Positions 6,947 to 16,341 of a DNA stretch of 64,000 bases are shown in pieces. The notes under the pieces were generated by a model. That model was not told where the DNA came from. It searched no databases and was given only the letters and a program-made list of their open reading frames with translations. The position numbers were made by a program, and so were the translations under genes. The stretch's first letter is position 1. Each line of letters begins with the position of its first letter. This DNA is from Terrabacter aerolatus (lineage in GTDB: Bacteria; Actinomycetota; Actinomycetes; Actinomycetales; Dermatophilaceae). The stretch lies in contig NZ_BJYX01000001.1 in NCBI RefSeq assembly GCF_007991735.1, positions 372,001 through 436,000 on the forward strand, read 5' to 3'.

Positions 6947-9900
6947 CGGTGACCACGGGGTCCGTGTCCCCCGCTGCCCCGCCGCTGTCCGCGGAGTACG
7001 CGATGATGCCCCGTATGCCGCTGCGCACGGGCCCACTCATCGGCCGGGACACCGACCTGTCCCGTCTCGCCGACGCCATCGGGCTGCGCCCCTCACCGGG
7101 CGCGCAGCCCGGTGGCGTCGTCGTGCTGTCGGGTGACGCCGGGATCGGCAAGTCACGTCTCGTCCGGCAGCTCGTCGACGACGCCACCGCTGCGGGGTGG
7201 TTCACCGCGCTCGGCCACTGCGTCGGGCAGGCCGGCGCCAGTCTCGCCTACCTCCCCTTCGTCGAGCTCGTCGCCACGGTCGACGCCGGCCACCCCGACG
7301 TCGTCGAGCGCGTGCTCGACACGCACCCCAGCCTCGGACACCTCCTGCCCGGACGCGCCGCCGCTCACGACGGCACGGCCGTCGAACGGGCCGGGAGCCC
7401 CACCGACCCCGGCCAGGTCGCCGAGGCCGTCCACGCGCTGCTGTCCGCGCTGGGCGACGCGCAGCCCTCCCTCGTCGTCGTCGAGGACGTCCACTGGGCC
7501 GACCACTCCTCGCGCGACCTCATCACCCTGCTGCTGACGCGCGGCTTCACCAGGGCCGTCGGCCTCGTCGTGACGTACCGCTCCGACGACCTCCATCGCC
7601 GCCACCCCCTCCACGACACCCTGGCCGTGTGGGCGCGCATCGCGGGGCTCGAGCACGTCGATCTCGCCCCGCTCACCGATGACGCCGTCCGTGAGCTCGT
7701 CTCCGGCGTTGAGGGGGCGCCCACCGACGCCGGGACCAACGCCGAGATCGCCCGTCGGGCCGAGGGCAACCCGTTCTTCGCCGAGGAGCTCGTCGCGAGC
7801 GCCGCGGCCGGCCAGTCCCTCAGCGGTGGACTGAGCCGCGTGCTGCGCGCCCGGGTCGAGCAGCTCGACGACACGGCGCAGCGCGTGCTGCGGGCGATCG
7901 CGCTCAAGGGCGGCCAGTTCATCGGTCACGAGCTCCTCTCCCGCGTCGTCGCTCTCCCCGACGAGACGCTCGAGGCGGCGCTGGCGGCCGCCGTCGAGCA
8001 CCATGTGCTCGAGGCCCGCTGGCCGCCGGCCTACACCTTTCGCCACGCCCTGCTCGGCGAGACCGTCGCCGACGGCCTGCTGCCGGGCGAGCGGCTGCGG
8101 CTGCACCGGGCGTATGCCGCCGCGCTGGCCGAGCGCCCCGAGCTGGCTCCGGCGTCCGAGCTCGCCCGCCACGCCGCCGCCGTGGGCGACCTGCCGACCG
8201 CGGTGCGGGCCAGCCGCGCGGCGGCCGAGTCGGCCATGGCCGTGGGCGGCCCGCAGGAGGCGCTGCTGCACCTCGAGCGAGCCCTGTCGTGGCTCGACGA
8301 GGACGACCCCGAGCGCGACGAGGTGACCCTCCGGGCCTCGCGCGCCGCGATGGTCGCCGGTGAGCCGATCCGGGCCGTCGACCTGCTGCGCGACCGACTC
8401 GACCACCCCGGCAGCGCGCAGGAGCCGGGCACGCGGGCCGACCTGCTCGCGACGCTCGTCATCCGCTCGCGCGTGCTCGACCTTCCCGTGGACTCGGTCG
8501 CGCTGACCGACGAGGCGCTCTCGCTCATCGGCGAGGAGGCCGACGAGCGGCGCGTCCGCGTGCTCGTCGCGCGGGTGCAGGCCCTCGTCGACACGGGGTC
8601 GTTCGTCGAGGCGGCCGTCGTCGGCAACGAGGTGTCGCTGCTCGCCGAGCGCCTCGGGATGGGCGTCGCGCTGGCCGAGGTGCGCACGATCCTGGCGCGG
8701 GTGCTCGAGGCCCAGGAGAACCTCGAGTCGGTCGAGGCCCACCTGCGGTCGGTCGTCGCCGACATCCCGGCCGAGGACCCGCTCCTGCTCCGCGCCGTGC
8801 ACCAGCTCGCCTCGGTCGCGCACCGCCGTGGTGACCTGCCCGGCTCGCTCGCCCTCTACGACCGCGGCGCCGAGGTGGCCCGGCGGATGCACCGCGAGTG
8901 GGCGCCCTGGGGGCAGGAGTGCCGACTCCTCGGCGGCCTGACGGCCTACGAGCTCGGCGACTGGGACGGCGCGGTCCGTCGCCTCGACCTGGCCGGTCGG
9001 CCCTCTCCGCAGCCGGGACGGGCGATCTTCACGGCCGCGGCCCTGTCGGTGCACGCCGGTCGCGGGGAGCGGGTCGACCCCGACCTCGTCGCGGGGCTGC
9101 GCGAGTGGTGGCACGTCGACGGACTCTGCGTCGTGCTGACGGTCATGCCGGCGGTCGACGTGCTCGGGCAGTCCGGTGACCTCGCCGGGGTGCTCGAGGT
9201 GGCCGAGGCCGCCGTGCGGGTGCTCGACGCGGCCTGGGGCGACTACCACGCCGTCGCTCGGCTCGGCGCGCTCGTCGCGGGACAGGCTGCGGCGCTCGTG
9301 CCGCACGCCGACGCCGACCTGCGGGCCCGGGCGGTGGCCCTCGTCGACGAGCTCACCGACCGCGCCCGTCGCATCGGCGAGCCCCGCCCCGCGCTCGAGA
9401 GGCCGAGTCGGCCGACCTTCGAGCGCGCGGCCGCCGAACCGCTCGAGGACACGAGCCGCGAGACCTGGGCCTGGACGGCGCGGCTCGAGGCCGAGGCGCT
9501 GCGCCTGCAGCGGGTCGCCGGCGCCGACGAACCGCCACCCGTGGACGAGCTCGTCGCGGCCTGGCGCGAGAGCGTGGCGGCCTTCGAGCGCTACGGCCAC
9601 GTCTTCGAGACCGCGCGGTCGCAGGCCCGTCTGGCCGCGGCGCTACGGGCGGGCGGCGACGCCGTGGCCTCGCGCGAGGTCGCCGAGCAGGCCCGGGCGG
9701 TCGCCGTGCGCCTCGGGGCCGAACCGCTGCTCGCCGAGCTCGGCGAGGCCCGCCCGGTCCCGTCCGGCACACGCCCGACCGGCAGCCGCCCGTCCGGCGC
9801 GGACCACGGCGGCACTCCCGAGCTGACGCCGCGCGAGCTCGAGGTGCTCGCGCTGCTCGCCGAGGGCCTGACCAACGGCCAGATCGGCAAGCAGCTCTAC

Positions 9901-10014
9901 ATCAGCACCAAGACGGTCAGCGTCCACGTGTCCAACCTGCTCGCCAAGCTCGGGGCCTCCGGGCGCACCGAGGCGGCCGCTGTCGCACGTCGGCGAGGTC
10001 TCGTCCGCCAGTGA
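6943..10014 (+). CDS. large AAA/LuxR transcriptional regulator (LAL-like)
   Basis: About 1023 residues. An AAA domain at the N-terminus has Walker A GDAGIGKSRLV (about residue 64) and Walker B LVVVEDVHWAD (about 178). A long helical, TPR-like middle follows, and the last 65 residues form a LuxR/GerE helix-turn-helix (LTPRELEVLALLAEGLTN, ISTKTVSVHVSNLLAKLG). Such regulators bind ATP and an inducer before activating targets; targets are not visible. GTG 6943 overlaps the stop of the 52-aa gene and gives coupling; ATG 7003 or 7015 are later alternatives. Confidence 0.9.
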   Translation: MTVTTGSVSPAAPPLSAEYAMMPRMPLRTGPLIGRDTDLSRLADAIGLRPSPGAQPGGVVVLSGDAGIGKSRLVRQLVDDATAAGWFTALGHCVGQAGASLAYLPFVELVATVDAGHPDVVERVLDTHPSLGHLLPGRAAAHDGTAVERAGSPTDPGQVAEAVHALLSALGDAQPSLVVVEDVHWADHSSRDLITLLLTRGFTRAVGLVVTYRSDDLHRRHPLHDTLAVWARIAGLEHVDLAPLTDDAVRELVSGVEGAPTDAGTNAEIARRAEGNPFFAEELVASAAAGQSLSGGLSRVLRARVEQLDDTAQRVLRAIALKGGQFIGHELLSRVVALPDETLEAALAAAVEHHVLEARWPPAYTFRHALLGETVADGLLPGERLRLHRAYAAALAERPELAPASELARHAAAVGDLPTAVRASRAAAESAMAVGGPQEALLHLERALSWLDEDDPERDEVTLRASRAAMVAGEPIRAVDLLRDRLDHPGSAQEPGTRADLLATLVIRSRVLDLPVDSVALTDEALSLIGEEADERRVRVLVARVQALVDTGSFVEAAVVGNEVSLLAERLGMGVALAEVRTILARVLEAQENLESVEAHLRSVVADIPAEDPLLLRAVHQLASVAHRRGDLPGSLALYDRGAEVARRMHREWAPWGQECRLLGGLTAYELGDWDGAVRRLDLAGRPSPQPGRAIFTAAALSVHAGRGERVDPDLVAGLREWWHVDGLCVVLTVMPAVDVLGQSGDLAGVLEVAEAAVRVLDAAWGDYHAVARLGALVAGQAAALVPHADADLRARAVALVDELTDRARRIGEPRPALERPSRPTFERAAAEPLEDTSRETWAWTARLEAEALRLQRVAGADEPPPVDELVAAWRESVAAFERYGHVFETARSQARLAAALRAGGDAVASREVAEQARAVAVRLGAEPLLAELGEARPVPSGTRPTGSRPSGADHGGTPELTPRELEVLALLAEGLTNGQIGKQLYISTKTVSVHVSNLLAKLGASGRTEAAAVARRRGLVRQ

Positions 10015-10104
10015 CGAGTCCCGCGGTGCGGCCGTCGACGTGACCTCGACCTCGGTGTGCCGGGAAGCGCCTCGCGACACGGGTCCGAGGCGCACCATGA
10101 AGAG

Positions 10105-12795
10105 GTGACCTCCGGGGTGCTGGCACCCAGCAGCGCGACGGCCTCGATCCGCGCCGCCGCGGGCCGGTCCGCACCCGCGGTGCTGCAGTCGCTCGGGGTG
10201 GATGCCGCCACGGGACTCGCGCACGACGAGGTCGAGTGTCGCCGGGTCACCTTCGGCCCCAACGCCATCGCGACCCACCACGCGCGCGTCCTCACCGTGC
10301 TCTGGCACCAGCTGAACTCACCCCTGCTCGGCCTGCTCCTCGTCGCCGCGACGGCGTCCTACTTCGTCGGGGAGAAGAGCGACGCCGTCATCATCGGGCT
10401 CATCGTCGTCGTCTCCGTGGGACTCGGGTTCGTCAACGAGTACCGCGCCGAGAAGGCCGCCGCCTCGCTGCACTCGCAGGTCAGCCACGAGGCGGTCGTC
10501 CTGCGCGACGGCGTCTCGGGCCGGGTCGACGTGACCTCCCTCGTGCCCGGTGACGTCGTCGAGCTCACCCTGGGCGAGATCGTGCCCGCAGACATCCGCC
10601 TCCTCTCCGTCGTGCGGCTCGAGTGCGACGAGTCGGTGCTGACGGGAGAGTCGCAGCCGGTCGAGAAGACGACGGATGCCGTGGAGGGGACGGCGACGCT
10701 CGCCGACCTCGACGGCTGCGCGCTCATGGGGACGGTCGTCCACGCCGGCAGCGCGCGCGGCGTCGTCGTCGCCACCGGCTCGCGCACCGAGTTCGGGGCC
10801 ATCGCCACCGGCCTCAGCACCCACCAGCTCGACACGGAGTTCCAGCTCGGGCTGCGCCGGTTCTCGATGCTGCTCGTCAAGGTCGCCGGGGCGCTGACGG
10901 GCTCGGTCTTCGTCGTCAACGTGCTGCTGCACAAGCCGTTCCTCGACGCCCTACTCTTCTCGCTCGCCATCGCCGTCGGCATCACGCCCCAGCTGCTGCC
11001 GGCCGTCGTCTCGACGAGCCTGGCCGCAGGCTCGCGCCAGATGAGCCGCCGCAAGGTCCTCGTCAAGCGGCTCGTCTGCATCGAGGACCTCGGGGACATC
11101 GACCTGCTCTTCACCGACAAGACGGGCACCCTGACCGCCGGCCGCATCGACTACGCGAGAGCGGTCCCCGTCGAGGGGCAGCGCTCCGACGACGTGCTGC
11201 GCTGGGGCCTGTTGTGCACCGAGAACGTCCCCGGCGCCGCGGCGGCCGTCGGGACCAACCCGCTCGACCAGGCCCTGTGGGAGTCGCCGGCCACCGCGGC
11301 CGTGCGCGAGGCGCTGACCGGTCACGCGGTGCTCGGCGTCCTGCCCTTCGACCACGAGCGACGCATGCTGTCGGTCACGGTCCGCGACGGGGACGGCGCC
11401 GTGCACCTCGTCACCAAGGGCGCGCCCGAGACGGTCCTCGAGCGGTGCACCGACGTCGCGCCGGAGACCCGCGCCGCCCTGGACGCGGAGTTCGCGGCCG
11501 GCAACCGCGTCGTCGCCGTCGCCAGCCGACCCGTCTCGGCCTCCCGTGCTCCCGAGCCGGCGGACGAGCACGACCTGCAGCTGCTCGGTCTCCTCGTCTT
11601 CCTCGACCCGCCCAAGCCCGATGCGGCCGTGGCCCTCGGTCGGCTCGCCCGGCTCGGCATCCGCGTCAAGGTGGTCACGGGCGACAACGCCGTCGTGGCG
11701 GCCAAGGTGTGCAGCGACCTCGGCCTACCGGGCGATGCCGTGCTCACCGGGGTCGACCTCGACGCCCTCGACGACGAGCACCTCATCGACGCCGTCACGG
11801 CCACCACGGTCTTCGCCCGGGTCAGCCCCGAGCACAAGGCCCGCCTCGTGCGGGCCCACCGGCACGGCGGGGGCGGCGTCGCGTTCCTCGGCGACGGGGT
11901 CAACGACGCCCTCGCCCTCCACGCCGCCGACGTCGGCATCTCCGTCGACTCCGGCACCGACGTGGCCAAGGACGCCGCCGACGTCATCCTGCTCGAGAAG
12001 AGTCTCGACGTGCTCGCCGACGGCGTCGTCGAGGGCCGGCGCATCTTCGCCAACACGTTGAAGTACGTCCTCATGGGCACGTCGAGCAACTTCGGCAACA
12101 TGGCCTCCGCCGCAGGGGCCTCGCTCTTCCTGCCGTTCCTGCCGATGCTCCCGTCGCAGATCCTGCTGGGCAACCTGCTCTACGACACGGGGCAGCTCGC
12201 GATCCCCACCGACAACGTCGACGCGGACCAGCTGCGCCGGCCCTCGCACTGGGACATCGCCTTCATCCGGCGCTTCATGCTCCTCTTCGGCCCGCTCAGC
12301 TCGCTCTTCGACTTCCTCACCTTCGGCGTCATGCTCTGGGCCTTCCATGCCGGACCCGACCTCTTCCGGTCCGGGTGGTTCGTCGAGTCGCTCGCGACGC
12401 AGACGCTCGTCATCTTCGCGATCCGGACCCGCACCGTGCCGTTCTTCCGCAGCCACCCGAGCCTGCCGCTGACACTCGCCGCCCTCGGCGTCGTCCTCGT
12501 CGGTGCCGTCCTGCCCGCGACGCCCCTGGCGGCCGCGCTCGGTTTCGCGCCGCTGCCCGGCGGGTTCTTCGCCGCCCTCGGCGTCATGGTCGTCGCCTAC
12601 CTCGTGCTCGTCGAGGTCGGCAAGCGGTGGTTCTACCGCGCCGCCGGGGCACAGCCCCCCGTCGGTCCCACCGACCTCGGCCAGCGCTTCGTGCGACGTC
12701 GCGCGGCCCGCTTCAGCATCGCGGCCCCGGCGGCCCTCCCACTCAGAGCGTCGAGCACGAAGGCCCCGGTCGCCGGGGGTGAACATTCGCCCTGA
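10105..12795 (+). CDS. mgtA: Mg2+-importing P-type ATPase (P3B, MgtA/MgtB)
   Basis: 896 residues. TGES at 180-183 (actuator), DKTGTLT with phosphorylated Asp338, and GDGVND from residue 596 are the P-type signatures; GIVPADIRLL-type actuator text and the C-terminal QILLGNLLYDTGQLAIPTDN are specific to magnesium importers. It brings Mg2+ across the cytoplasmic membrane at ATP cost. GTG 10105 is chosen with GAAGAG just upstream. The 90-base gap before it is too short for a classical M-box riboswitch. Upstream regulator linkage is not evident. Confidence 0.92.
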   Translation: MTSGVLAPSSATASIRAAAGRSAPAVLQSLGVDAATGLAHDEVECRRVTFGPNAIATHHARVLTVLWHQLNSPLLGLLLVAATASYFVGEKSDAVIIGLIVVVSVGLGFVNEYRAEKAAASLHSQVSHEAVVLRDGVSGRVDVTSLVPGDVVELTLGEIVPADIRLLSVVRLECDESVLTGESQPVEKTTDAVEGTATLADLDGCALMGTVVHAGSARGVVVATGSRTEFGAIATGLSTHQLDTEFQLGLRRFSMLLVKVAGALTGSVFVVNVLLHKPFLDALLFSLAIAVGITPQLLPAVVSTSLAAGSRQMSRRKVLVKRLVCIEDLGDIDLLFTDKTGTLTAGRIDYARAVPVEGQRSDDVLRWGLLCTENVPGAAAAVGTNPLDQALWESPATAAVREALTGHAVLGVLPFDHERRMLSVTVRDGDGAVHLVTKGAPETVLERCTDVAPETRAALDAEFAAGNRVVAVASRPVSASRAPEPADEHDLQLLGLLVFLDPPKPDAAVALGRLARLGIRVKVVTGDNAVVAAKVCSDLGLPGDAVLTGVDLDALDDEHLIDAVTATTVFARVSPEHKARLVRAHRHGGGGVAFLGDGVNDALALHAADVGISVDSGTDVAKDAADVILLEKSLDVLADGVVEGRRIFANTLKYVLMGTSSNFGNMASAAGASLFLPFLPMLPSQILLGNLLYDTGQLAIPTDNVDADQLRRPSHWDIAFIRRFMLLFGPLSSLFDFLTFGVMLWAFHAGPDLFRSGWFVESLATQTLVIFAIRTRTVPFFRSHPSLPLTLAALGVVLVGAVLPATPLAAALGFAPLPGGFFAALGVMVVAYLVLVEVGKRWFYRAAGAQPPVGPTDLGQRFVRRRAARFSIAAPAALPLRASSTKAPVAGGEHSP

Positions 12796-12869
12796 GCCCC
12801 TTCTCATGGGCCGCTCACGGGTTTAGCGTCGCTCCTGTTCCAGCCAATCAACGAAGAGGGGCACGGCAC

Positions 12870-13190
12870 ATGGCAGAAGACTGGGCAGCAGACGTCAAGA
12901 AGTACTCCCCCGACGCCGACGACGCCGCGATCAAGGGCATCGTCCGACACTGCGGCATCGCACTCCAGAAGCGGGACTCGTCACTCGTGTCGTTCAGCGA
13001 CAAGAGCGAGACCGACCGCGTGCGTGACGGTTTCATGAAGAAGAAGCTGGGCCTGACCGGCTCCGACGCCGAGCTCGACGCATCGTTGGCCGAGGTGGGC
13101 CAGACGCTCAAGGGCGACCGCACGAAGAACCGCGTCACCGTCTACTACCTGCTGGCCGAGAAGCACGGGAAGCTCGACCTCTTCCGCTGA
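12870..13190 (+). CDS. DUF2853 family protein
   Basis: 106 residues with the DUF2853 pattern WAADVKKYSPDADDAAIKGI near the start and KNRVTVYYLLAEKHGKL at the end, full family length. All-helical, soluble, function unknown. ATG 12870 has AGAGGGG eleven bases upstream. A TTTAGCGT promoter element lies at about 12821. The gene is followed by a strong hairpin (13211-13253), so it is a single-gene unit. Confidence 0.88.
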   Translation: MAEDWAADVKKYSPDADDAAIKGIVRHCGIALQKRDSSLVSFSDKSETDRVRDGFMKKKLGLTGSDAELDASLAEVGQTLKGDRTKNRVTVYYLLAEKHGKLDLFR

Positions 13191-13210
13191 CCTCGTCGGG
13201 CAGGACGCGA

Positions 13211-13253
13211 ACGCAGGTATGCCGCCGGGCCCGGCCCGGCGGCATACCTGCGT
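13211..13253. terminator. bidirectional hairpin with GTATGCCG arms
   Basis: Perfect inverted repeat: 21-base arms 13211-13231 and 13233-13253 around one base. Each arm contains one GTATGCCG copy (13217-13224, 13240-13247). It lies 20 bases after the DUF2853 stop and 21 bases after the CsbD stop on the other strand, so it can end both convergent transcripts. There is no U-tract, which is common in high-GC actinobacteria. Confidence 0.85.
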
Positions 13254-13274
13254 CTGTCTCGCGTGACCGTCAGG

Positions 13275-13448
13275 TCACTTCTTGAAGGCGTCCTTGACGT
13301 TCTCGCCGGCCTTGCGCGCGGCGGCCTCCGTCTGGTCCTTCTTGCCCTCGGCCTCGAGACGCTCGTTGTCGGTCGCGTCGCCGATGGCTTCCTTCGCCTT
13401 GCCGGCGAGGTCCTGAGCGGCGTTCTTGGCCTTGTCAGCGATACCCAT
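13275..13448 (-). CDS. CsbD-like stress protein (57 aa)
   Basis: 57 residues, MGIADKAKNAAQDLAGKAKE onward, with the CsbD repeat pattern KAKEAIGDATDNERLEAEGK; small, Lys/Glu/Ala-rich and helical. CsbD is a general-stress protein under sigma-B in Bacillus; molecular function unknown. Start ATG 13448-13446 with AGAAGGA just upstream. It is the last gene of, or next to, the alkaline-shock cluster that is read in the same direction. Confidence 0.88.
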   Translation of the reverse strand: MGIADKAKNAAQDLAGKAKEAIGDATDNERLEAEGKKDQTEAAARKAGENVKDAFKK

Positions 13449-13501
13449 GATGTTCCTTCTCTCGGTGCGCCGGCCGCGGTGGCAGCCGGGGTCTGTGGTG
13501 G

Positions 13502-14071
13502 TCAGGCGACCCGGCGGGGTGCCGGGGCGCGGCGTCCGACGACGACGCGGACCCGGAGGCGCACGCTGTCGTCGGTGGCTGTGGCGAGCTCGCGGGCGAC
13601 GTCGGCGACGGCCCGCTCGATGCTCGTGACGTCGGTCCGTGAGGACGTCGTGGCCCTGAGCTCGACGACCGGCTGCCCGCCGGCGTATGCCGTGCTCGAC
13701 CGCACGCTCGTCACGTCCGGCCGGGCGGCGAGCGAGCGGGCTGCGGCGTCGGCCACGGCCGAGACGTCGTAGCCGAGCCGACCGTCGGTGGAGCTGCCCG
13801 CCAGGCCCAGCCGGGTCGGCCGCGACCGGGTCAGGTGGGAGAGCAGCCACCAGAGCGCGAGGCCGAGCAGGAGCAGTCCGGCGAGCGCGAGCGCTGCCGT
13901 CCACCAGCCCTGGCGGGGTGCGTCCGCGACCGCCGGGGCCAGGACGAGCCGGCCGGGGGTGCCGGACACCCAGCGCAGCTGCCAGAGCGCGGCGCCGGCT
14001 CCGACGGCGACGAGGACGAGCCCCGCGAGGAGGACGAGGACGCGGTCGACGGCGAGGGTGCGGCGGGTCAT
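13502..14071 (-). CDS. alkaline-shock membrane anchor, AmaP-like
   Basis: 189 residues: helix at about 10-30 (VLVLLAGLVLVAVGAGAALW), second helix near 58-78, then a soluble alpha/beta domain (SAVADAAARSLAARPDVTSV ... ADVARELATATDD) resembling the Asp23-type fold. The two-helix plus Asp23-like layout is that of AmaP, which anchors Asp23 to the membrane in Staphylococcus; identity here is inference from layout and neighbours. ATG 14071 overlaps the stop of the preceding gene (ATGA). Confidence 0.72.
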   Translation of the reverse strand: MTRRTLAVDRVLVLLAGLVLVAVGAGAALWQLRWVSGTPGRLVLAPAVADAPRQGWWTAALALAGLLLLGLALWWLLSHLTRSRPTRLGLAGSSTDGRLGYDVSAVADAAARSLAARPDVTSVRSSTAYAGGQPVVELRATTSSRTDVTSIERAVADVARELATATDDSVRLRVRVVVGRRAPAPRRVA

Positions 14072-14697
14072 GCGGCGTCTCCCATCGCTCGGGTGGTGAC
14101 CCGGACCTTCGGGACCGGGGCGAGTCCGCGGAGCGACTGCTCGACGGCACTCGTGATGCGCGAGCCCACCTCGGGGTCGCGGGTGGTCGTGCGCGCCGTG
14201 ACGCGGACGCTCCGGCGTCCGGCGGTGGCTCGGGCCTCGACGACTCCGTCGACACCGGCAGCGCTCGCGCGGGCGATGGCTGCAGCGGCCGACGGCGTGA
14301 GCCAGACGAGCGACGAGTCGCCGACGGCGAGGTCTCGGCGCGGCCGGCGGCGCAGCGCGGCCGCGACGAGCCAGAGGCCGACGAGAGCCACGACGACACC
14401 GACGGGGACGTACCAGGCCTGCGGTCCGACGCTGCGGAGCCGGTCGACGAGCGGCGTCGTGACGGGGGTCCCGCCGAGCAGCCCGACGGCGACCGCGGCG
14501 TCGCGGAGCAGGAGCAGCCCGGCTGCGGCGACGACGATCCCGAGGACGACGGCCCACGTGGACGCCGGCGCGGCACCGGTCGGGGCCGGTGCACCCGACG
14601 GCGTGATCGCGTGCGGCTGCGCTGACGTGGACGATGGGCCAGGAGCGGACGTGGGAGCCGACGGCGTCGGCTGTGGTTCGTGCTGCGTCTGGGTCAC
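14068..14697 (-). CDS. DUF6286-like membrane protein of the alkaline-shock cluster
   Basis: 209 residues. A Pro/Ser/Thr/Ala-rich N-terminus (about 45 residues) precedes two hydrophobic helices (about 48-75 and 98-118) and a soluble C-terminal domain (DSSLVWLTPSAAAAIARASA ... VEQSLRGLAPVPKVRVTT). The pattern agrees with DUF6286 proteins that accompany Asp23 genes. GTG 14697 has GAGGAGG upstream and overlaps the previous gene's stop by four bases (GTGA), so the start is well placed. Confidence 0.7.
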   Translation of the reverse strand: MTQTQHEPQPTPSAPTSAPGPSSTSAQPHAITPSGAPAPTGAAPASTWAVVLGIVVAAAGLLLLRDAAVAVGLLGGTPVTTPLVDRLRSVGPQAWYVPVGVVVALVGLWLVAAALRRRPRRDLAVGDSSLVWLTPSAAAAIARASAAGVDGVVEARATAGRRSVRVTARTTTRDPEVGSRITSAVEQSLRGLAPVPKVRVTTRAMGDAA

Positions 14698-15074
14698 TGG
14701 ACCCGCCTCCTCTCGGGAGCGTCGGTGCTGAGGTGGGCGACGTGCACGTCGACGGCGTCGACGGTGAGACCGGCCAGGCGCTCGAGGGCGCGGGTGACGC
14801 TCGCCCGCGTCCGCGCGGCCAGGTCTGCCAGCGGCGTCGGCCACCGGGTCGCGACCTCGACGGAGGCCCGGACGCGGCTGCCCGCGACCACGACCTCGAC
14901 GCGAGGCAGCTGGCGGCCGGTGACCCGGTCGAGGGTGTCGGCGTGACGCAGCACGCCGTCCACCTCGAGCACGGCGGCCTCGACGATCCGCTCGACGGCA
15001 CGGTCTCGCAGGTGCAGGGACCCCCGCTCCCCCGGATCGGTCACACCGGTGTCGGGGGCGACGGTCTCATTCAC
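14694..15074 (-). CDS. Asp23/Gls24-like envelope stress protein
   Basis: 126 residues. LRDRAVERIVEAAVLEVDGV is the standard opening of an Asp23/Gls24 domain, followed by RVEVVVAGSRVRASVEVATR and RALERLAGLTVDAVDVHV. These proteins form membrane-associated networks that support the cell envelope. It begins at GTG 15074, eight bases inside the 3' end of the DUF2273-like gene; ATG 15070 is out of frame. A weak ribosome site suggests coupling. Confidence 0.78.
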   Translation of the reverse strand: MNETVAPDTGVTDPGERGSLHLRDRAVERIVEAAVLEVDGVLRHADTLDRVTGRQLPRVEVVVAGSRVRASVEVATRWPTPLADLAARTRASVTRALERLAGLTVDAVDVHVAHLSTDAPERRRVQ

Positions 15075-15246
15075 GTCCGCGTCCGCGCAGCACGCGGCCG
15101 AGGTCGAACTCGCCGTCGCGCTGGCCGCCGAGGGCGAAGCCGACGCCGCCGAGCACGAGGGCGAGAAGGAATCCGGCGAATCCGCCTGCGGCGCCGGCGA
15201 CTCCGAGCAGGAGGCCGGCGAGGAGGCCGACGGTCGAAGTGGTCAT
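15067..15246 (-). CDS. small membrane protein, DUF2273-like
   Basis: 59 residues, almost wholly two hydrophobic Gly/Ala/Leu-rich helices (GLLAGLLLGVAGAAGGFAGF, LALVLGGVGFALGG) with a short charged tail EFDLGRVLRGRGRE. DUF2273 proteins of this size accompany Asp23 and AmaP. ATG 15246 is preferred over ATG 15255 because GGAG lies nine bases before the former and touches the latter. Confidence 0.68.
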   Translation of the reverse strand: MTTSTVGLLAGLLLGVAGAAGGFAGFLLALVLGGVGFALGGQRDGEFDLGRVLRGRGRE

Positions 15247-15319
15247 GTGTCTCATCTCCAGGTCATACGGTTCGAACAGAAGGGATGTCGGGTCGGGGCA
15301 CCGACGTGGGCGTGCGCTC

Positions 15320-15688
15320 TCAGGCGATGTCCTCGACGGTGACGCGTACGGGCTGGTCGACGATGTCGCGCACGACCCGGCGGACGTCGTCCGCGACCTG
15401 CCGCACGGGACGCCCGGCCGCCACGGTGACGTGGACCTCCGTGTGGTCGTCGCGTCGTCGGATGCCGACGACGCGACGACCGGGGAGGTAGGTGGCGAGC
15501 GCGCCGTACGGACCGCCGTGCAGCCCGCTCACGCCGGGCACGGCGAGCACGGCCGCCTGCAGCCGCTCGACGAGCTCGGTCGACCCGGTCGAATCAGTCG
15601 ACCCGGTCGAGTCGGTCGAATCGACCGACTCGGGCTGCAGGCCGGGGTCCGTGGGGTCGACGGCAGGTCCACCATCCATGTCGGTCAC
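15320..15688 (-). CDS. short Asp23/Gls24-like protein with Ser-Thr-Asp repeats
   Basis: 122 residues. The first 38 hold the repeat DSTDSTGSTDSTGSTE, encoded by TCGACCCGGTCGA-type units; the remainder (ERLQAAVLAVPGVSGLHGG, VHVTVAAGRPVRQVADDVRR) is a reduced Asp23-like domain. GTG 15688 overlaps the stop of the full Asp23 gene upstream by four bases. The repeat may be a flexible spacer. Confidence 0.65.
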   Translation of the reverse strand: MTDMDGGPAVDPTDPGLQPESVDSTDSTGSTDSTGSTELVERLQAAVLAVPGVSGLHGGPYGALATYLPGRRVVGIRRRDDHTEVHVTVAAGRPVRQVADDVRRVVRDIVDQPVRVTVEDIA

Positions 15689-16131
15689 TGCACCCGCGGT
15701 GCCTCGGCGGGTGCGTCGTCGCCCTCGTCGAGGTAGACGTCGTGGACGGTGACGTTGACCTCGACGACGTCGAGACCGGTCATGCGCTCGACGGACGAGA
15801 TGACGTTGCGGCGGATGTCGGCCGCGAGGTCGGCGATGGCGACGCCGTACTCGGCGACGATGTCGATGTCGACGGCGGCCTGGGTCTCGCCGACCTCGAC
15901 GCCGACGCCCTGGCTCTGGTTGACGCGGCCGCCGGGGATGCGCTCGCGGAGGGCACCGACGGCGCGCGCCGCGCCACCGCCGAGGTCGTGCACGCCGGAC
16001 ACCTCACGGGTGGCGATGCCCGCGATCTTGGACACGACGGTGTCGGAGATGATCGTGCGGCCCTGCTGGTTCGAGGAGCCTGCGTCGCCGGTCTGGGTGG
16101 TCTGGACCTTGGTGGCGTTCGTGTCAGCCAT
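15685..16131 (-). CDS. Asp23/Gls24 family envelope stress response protein
   Basis: 148 residues, the most canonical member of the cluster: TIISDTVVSKIAGIATREVS opens the domain, VDIDIVAEYGVAIADLAADI and RNVISSVERMTGLDVVEVNV complete it, and the acidic tail ends EAPRVQ. In Staphylococcus, Asp23 is an abundant membrane-attached protein linked to alkaline and cell-wall stress. It is the first gene of a leftward operon reaching at least to 13502, and is divergent from the ECF sigma gene. Confidence 0.88.
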   Translation of the reverse strand: MADTNATKVQTTQTGDAGSSNQQGRTIISDTVVSKIAGIATREVSGVHDLGGGAARAVGALRERIPGGRVNQSQGVGVEVGETQAAVDIDIVAEYGVAIADLAADIRRNVISSVERMTGLDVVEVNVTVHDVYLDEGDDAPAEAPRVQ

Positions 16132-16341
16132 GGCTGGATGCCTTTCGTGTCGTTCGGTCTGTCAGAGGTGTAGTCGCTTCGACCTCGCGAAACCGCACGC
16201 CCTGATCGACGTGACCTGGGTCACACCGACGCGCACCGGGCCCGGCCACCGGCGAAGCCCTCTCGGCGAACCGGGTACGTCCTGTGGGCAGGAGCCCTGG
16301 CACACGCGCCCGGGCCGGGGGCACCACGGGAGGGCCGGAAG
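16132..16341. promoter_or_regulatory. divergent asp23-cluster / sigma-factor control region
   Basis: A 210-base gap between the leftward Asp23 operon and the rightward sigma factor. It includes GTGACC-TG-GGTCAC (16211-16224), a near-perfect palindrome that could be an operator. No clear ECF promoter pair could be fixed by eye. Confidence 0.45.

Noticed and set aside
10015-10104. M-box magnesium riboswitch before mgtA
   Set aside because: The gap is only about 90 bases and shows no candidate conserved core; the classical M-box needs more length.
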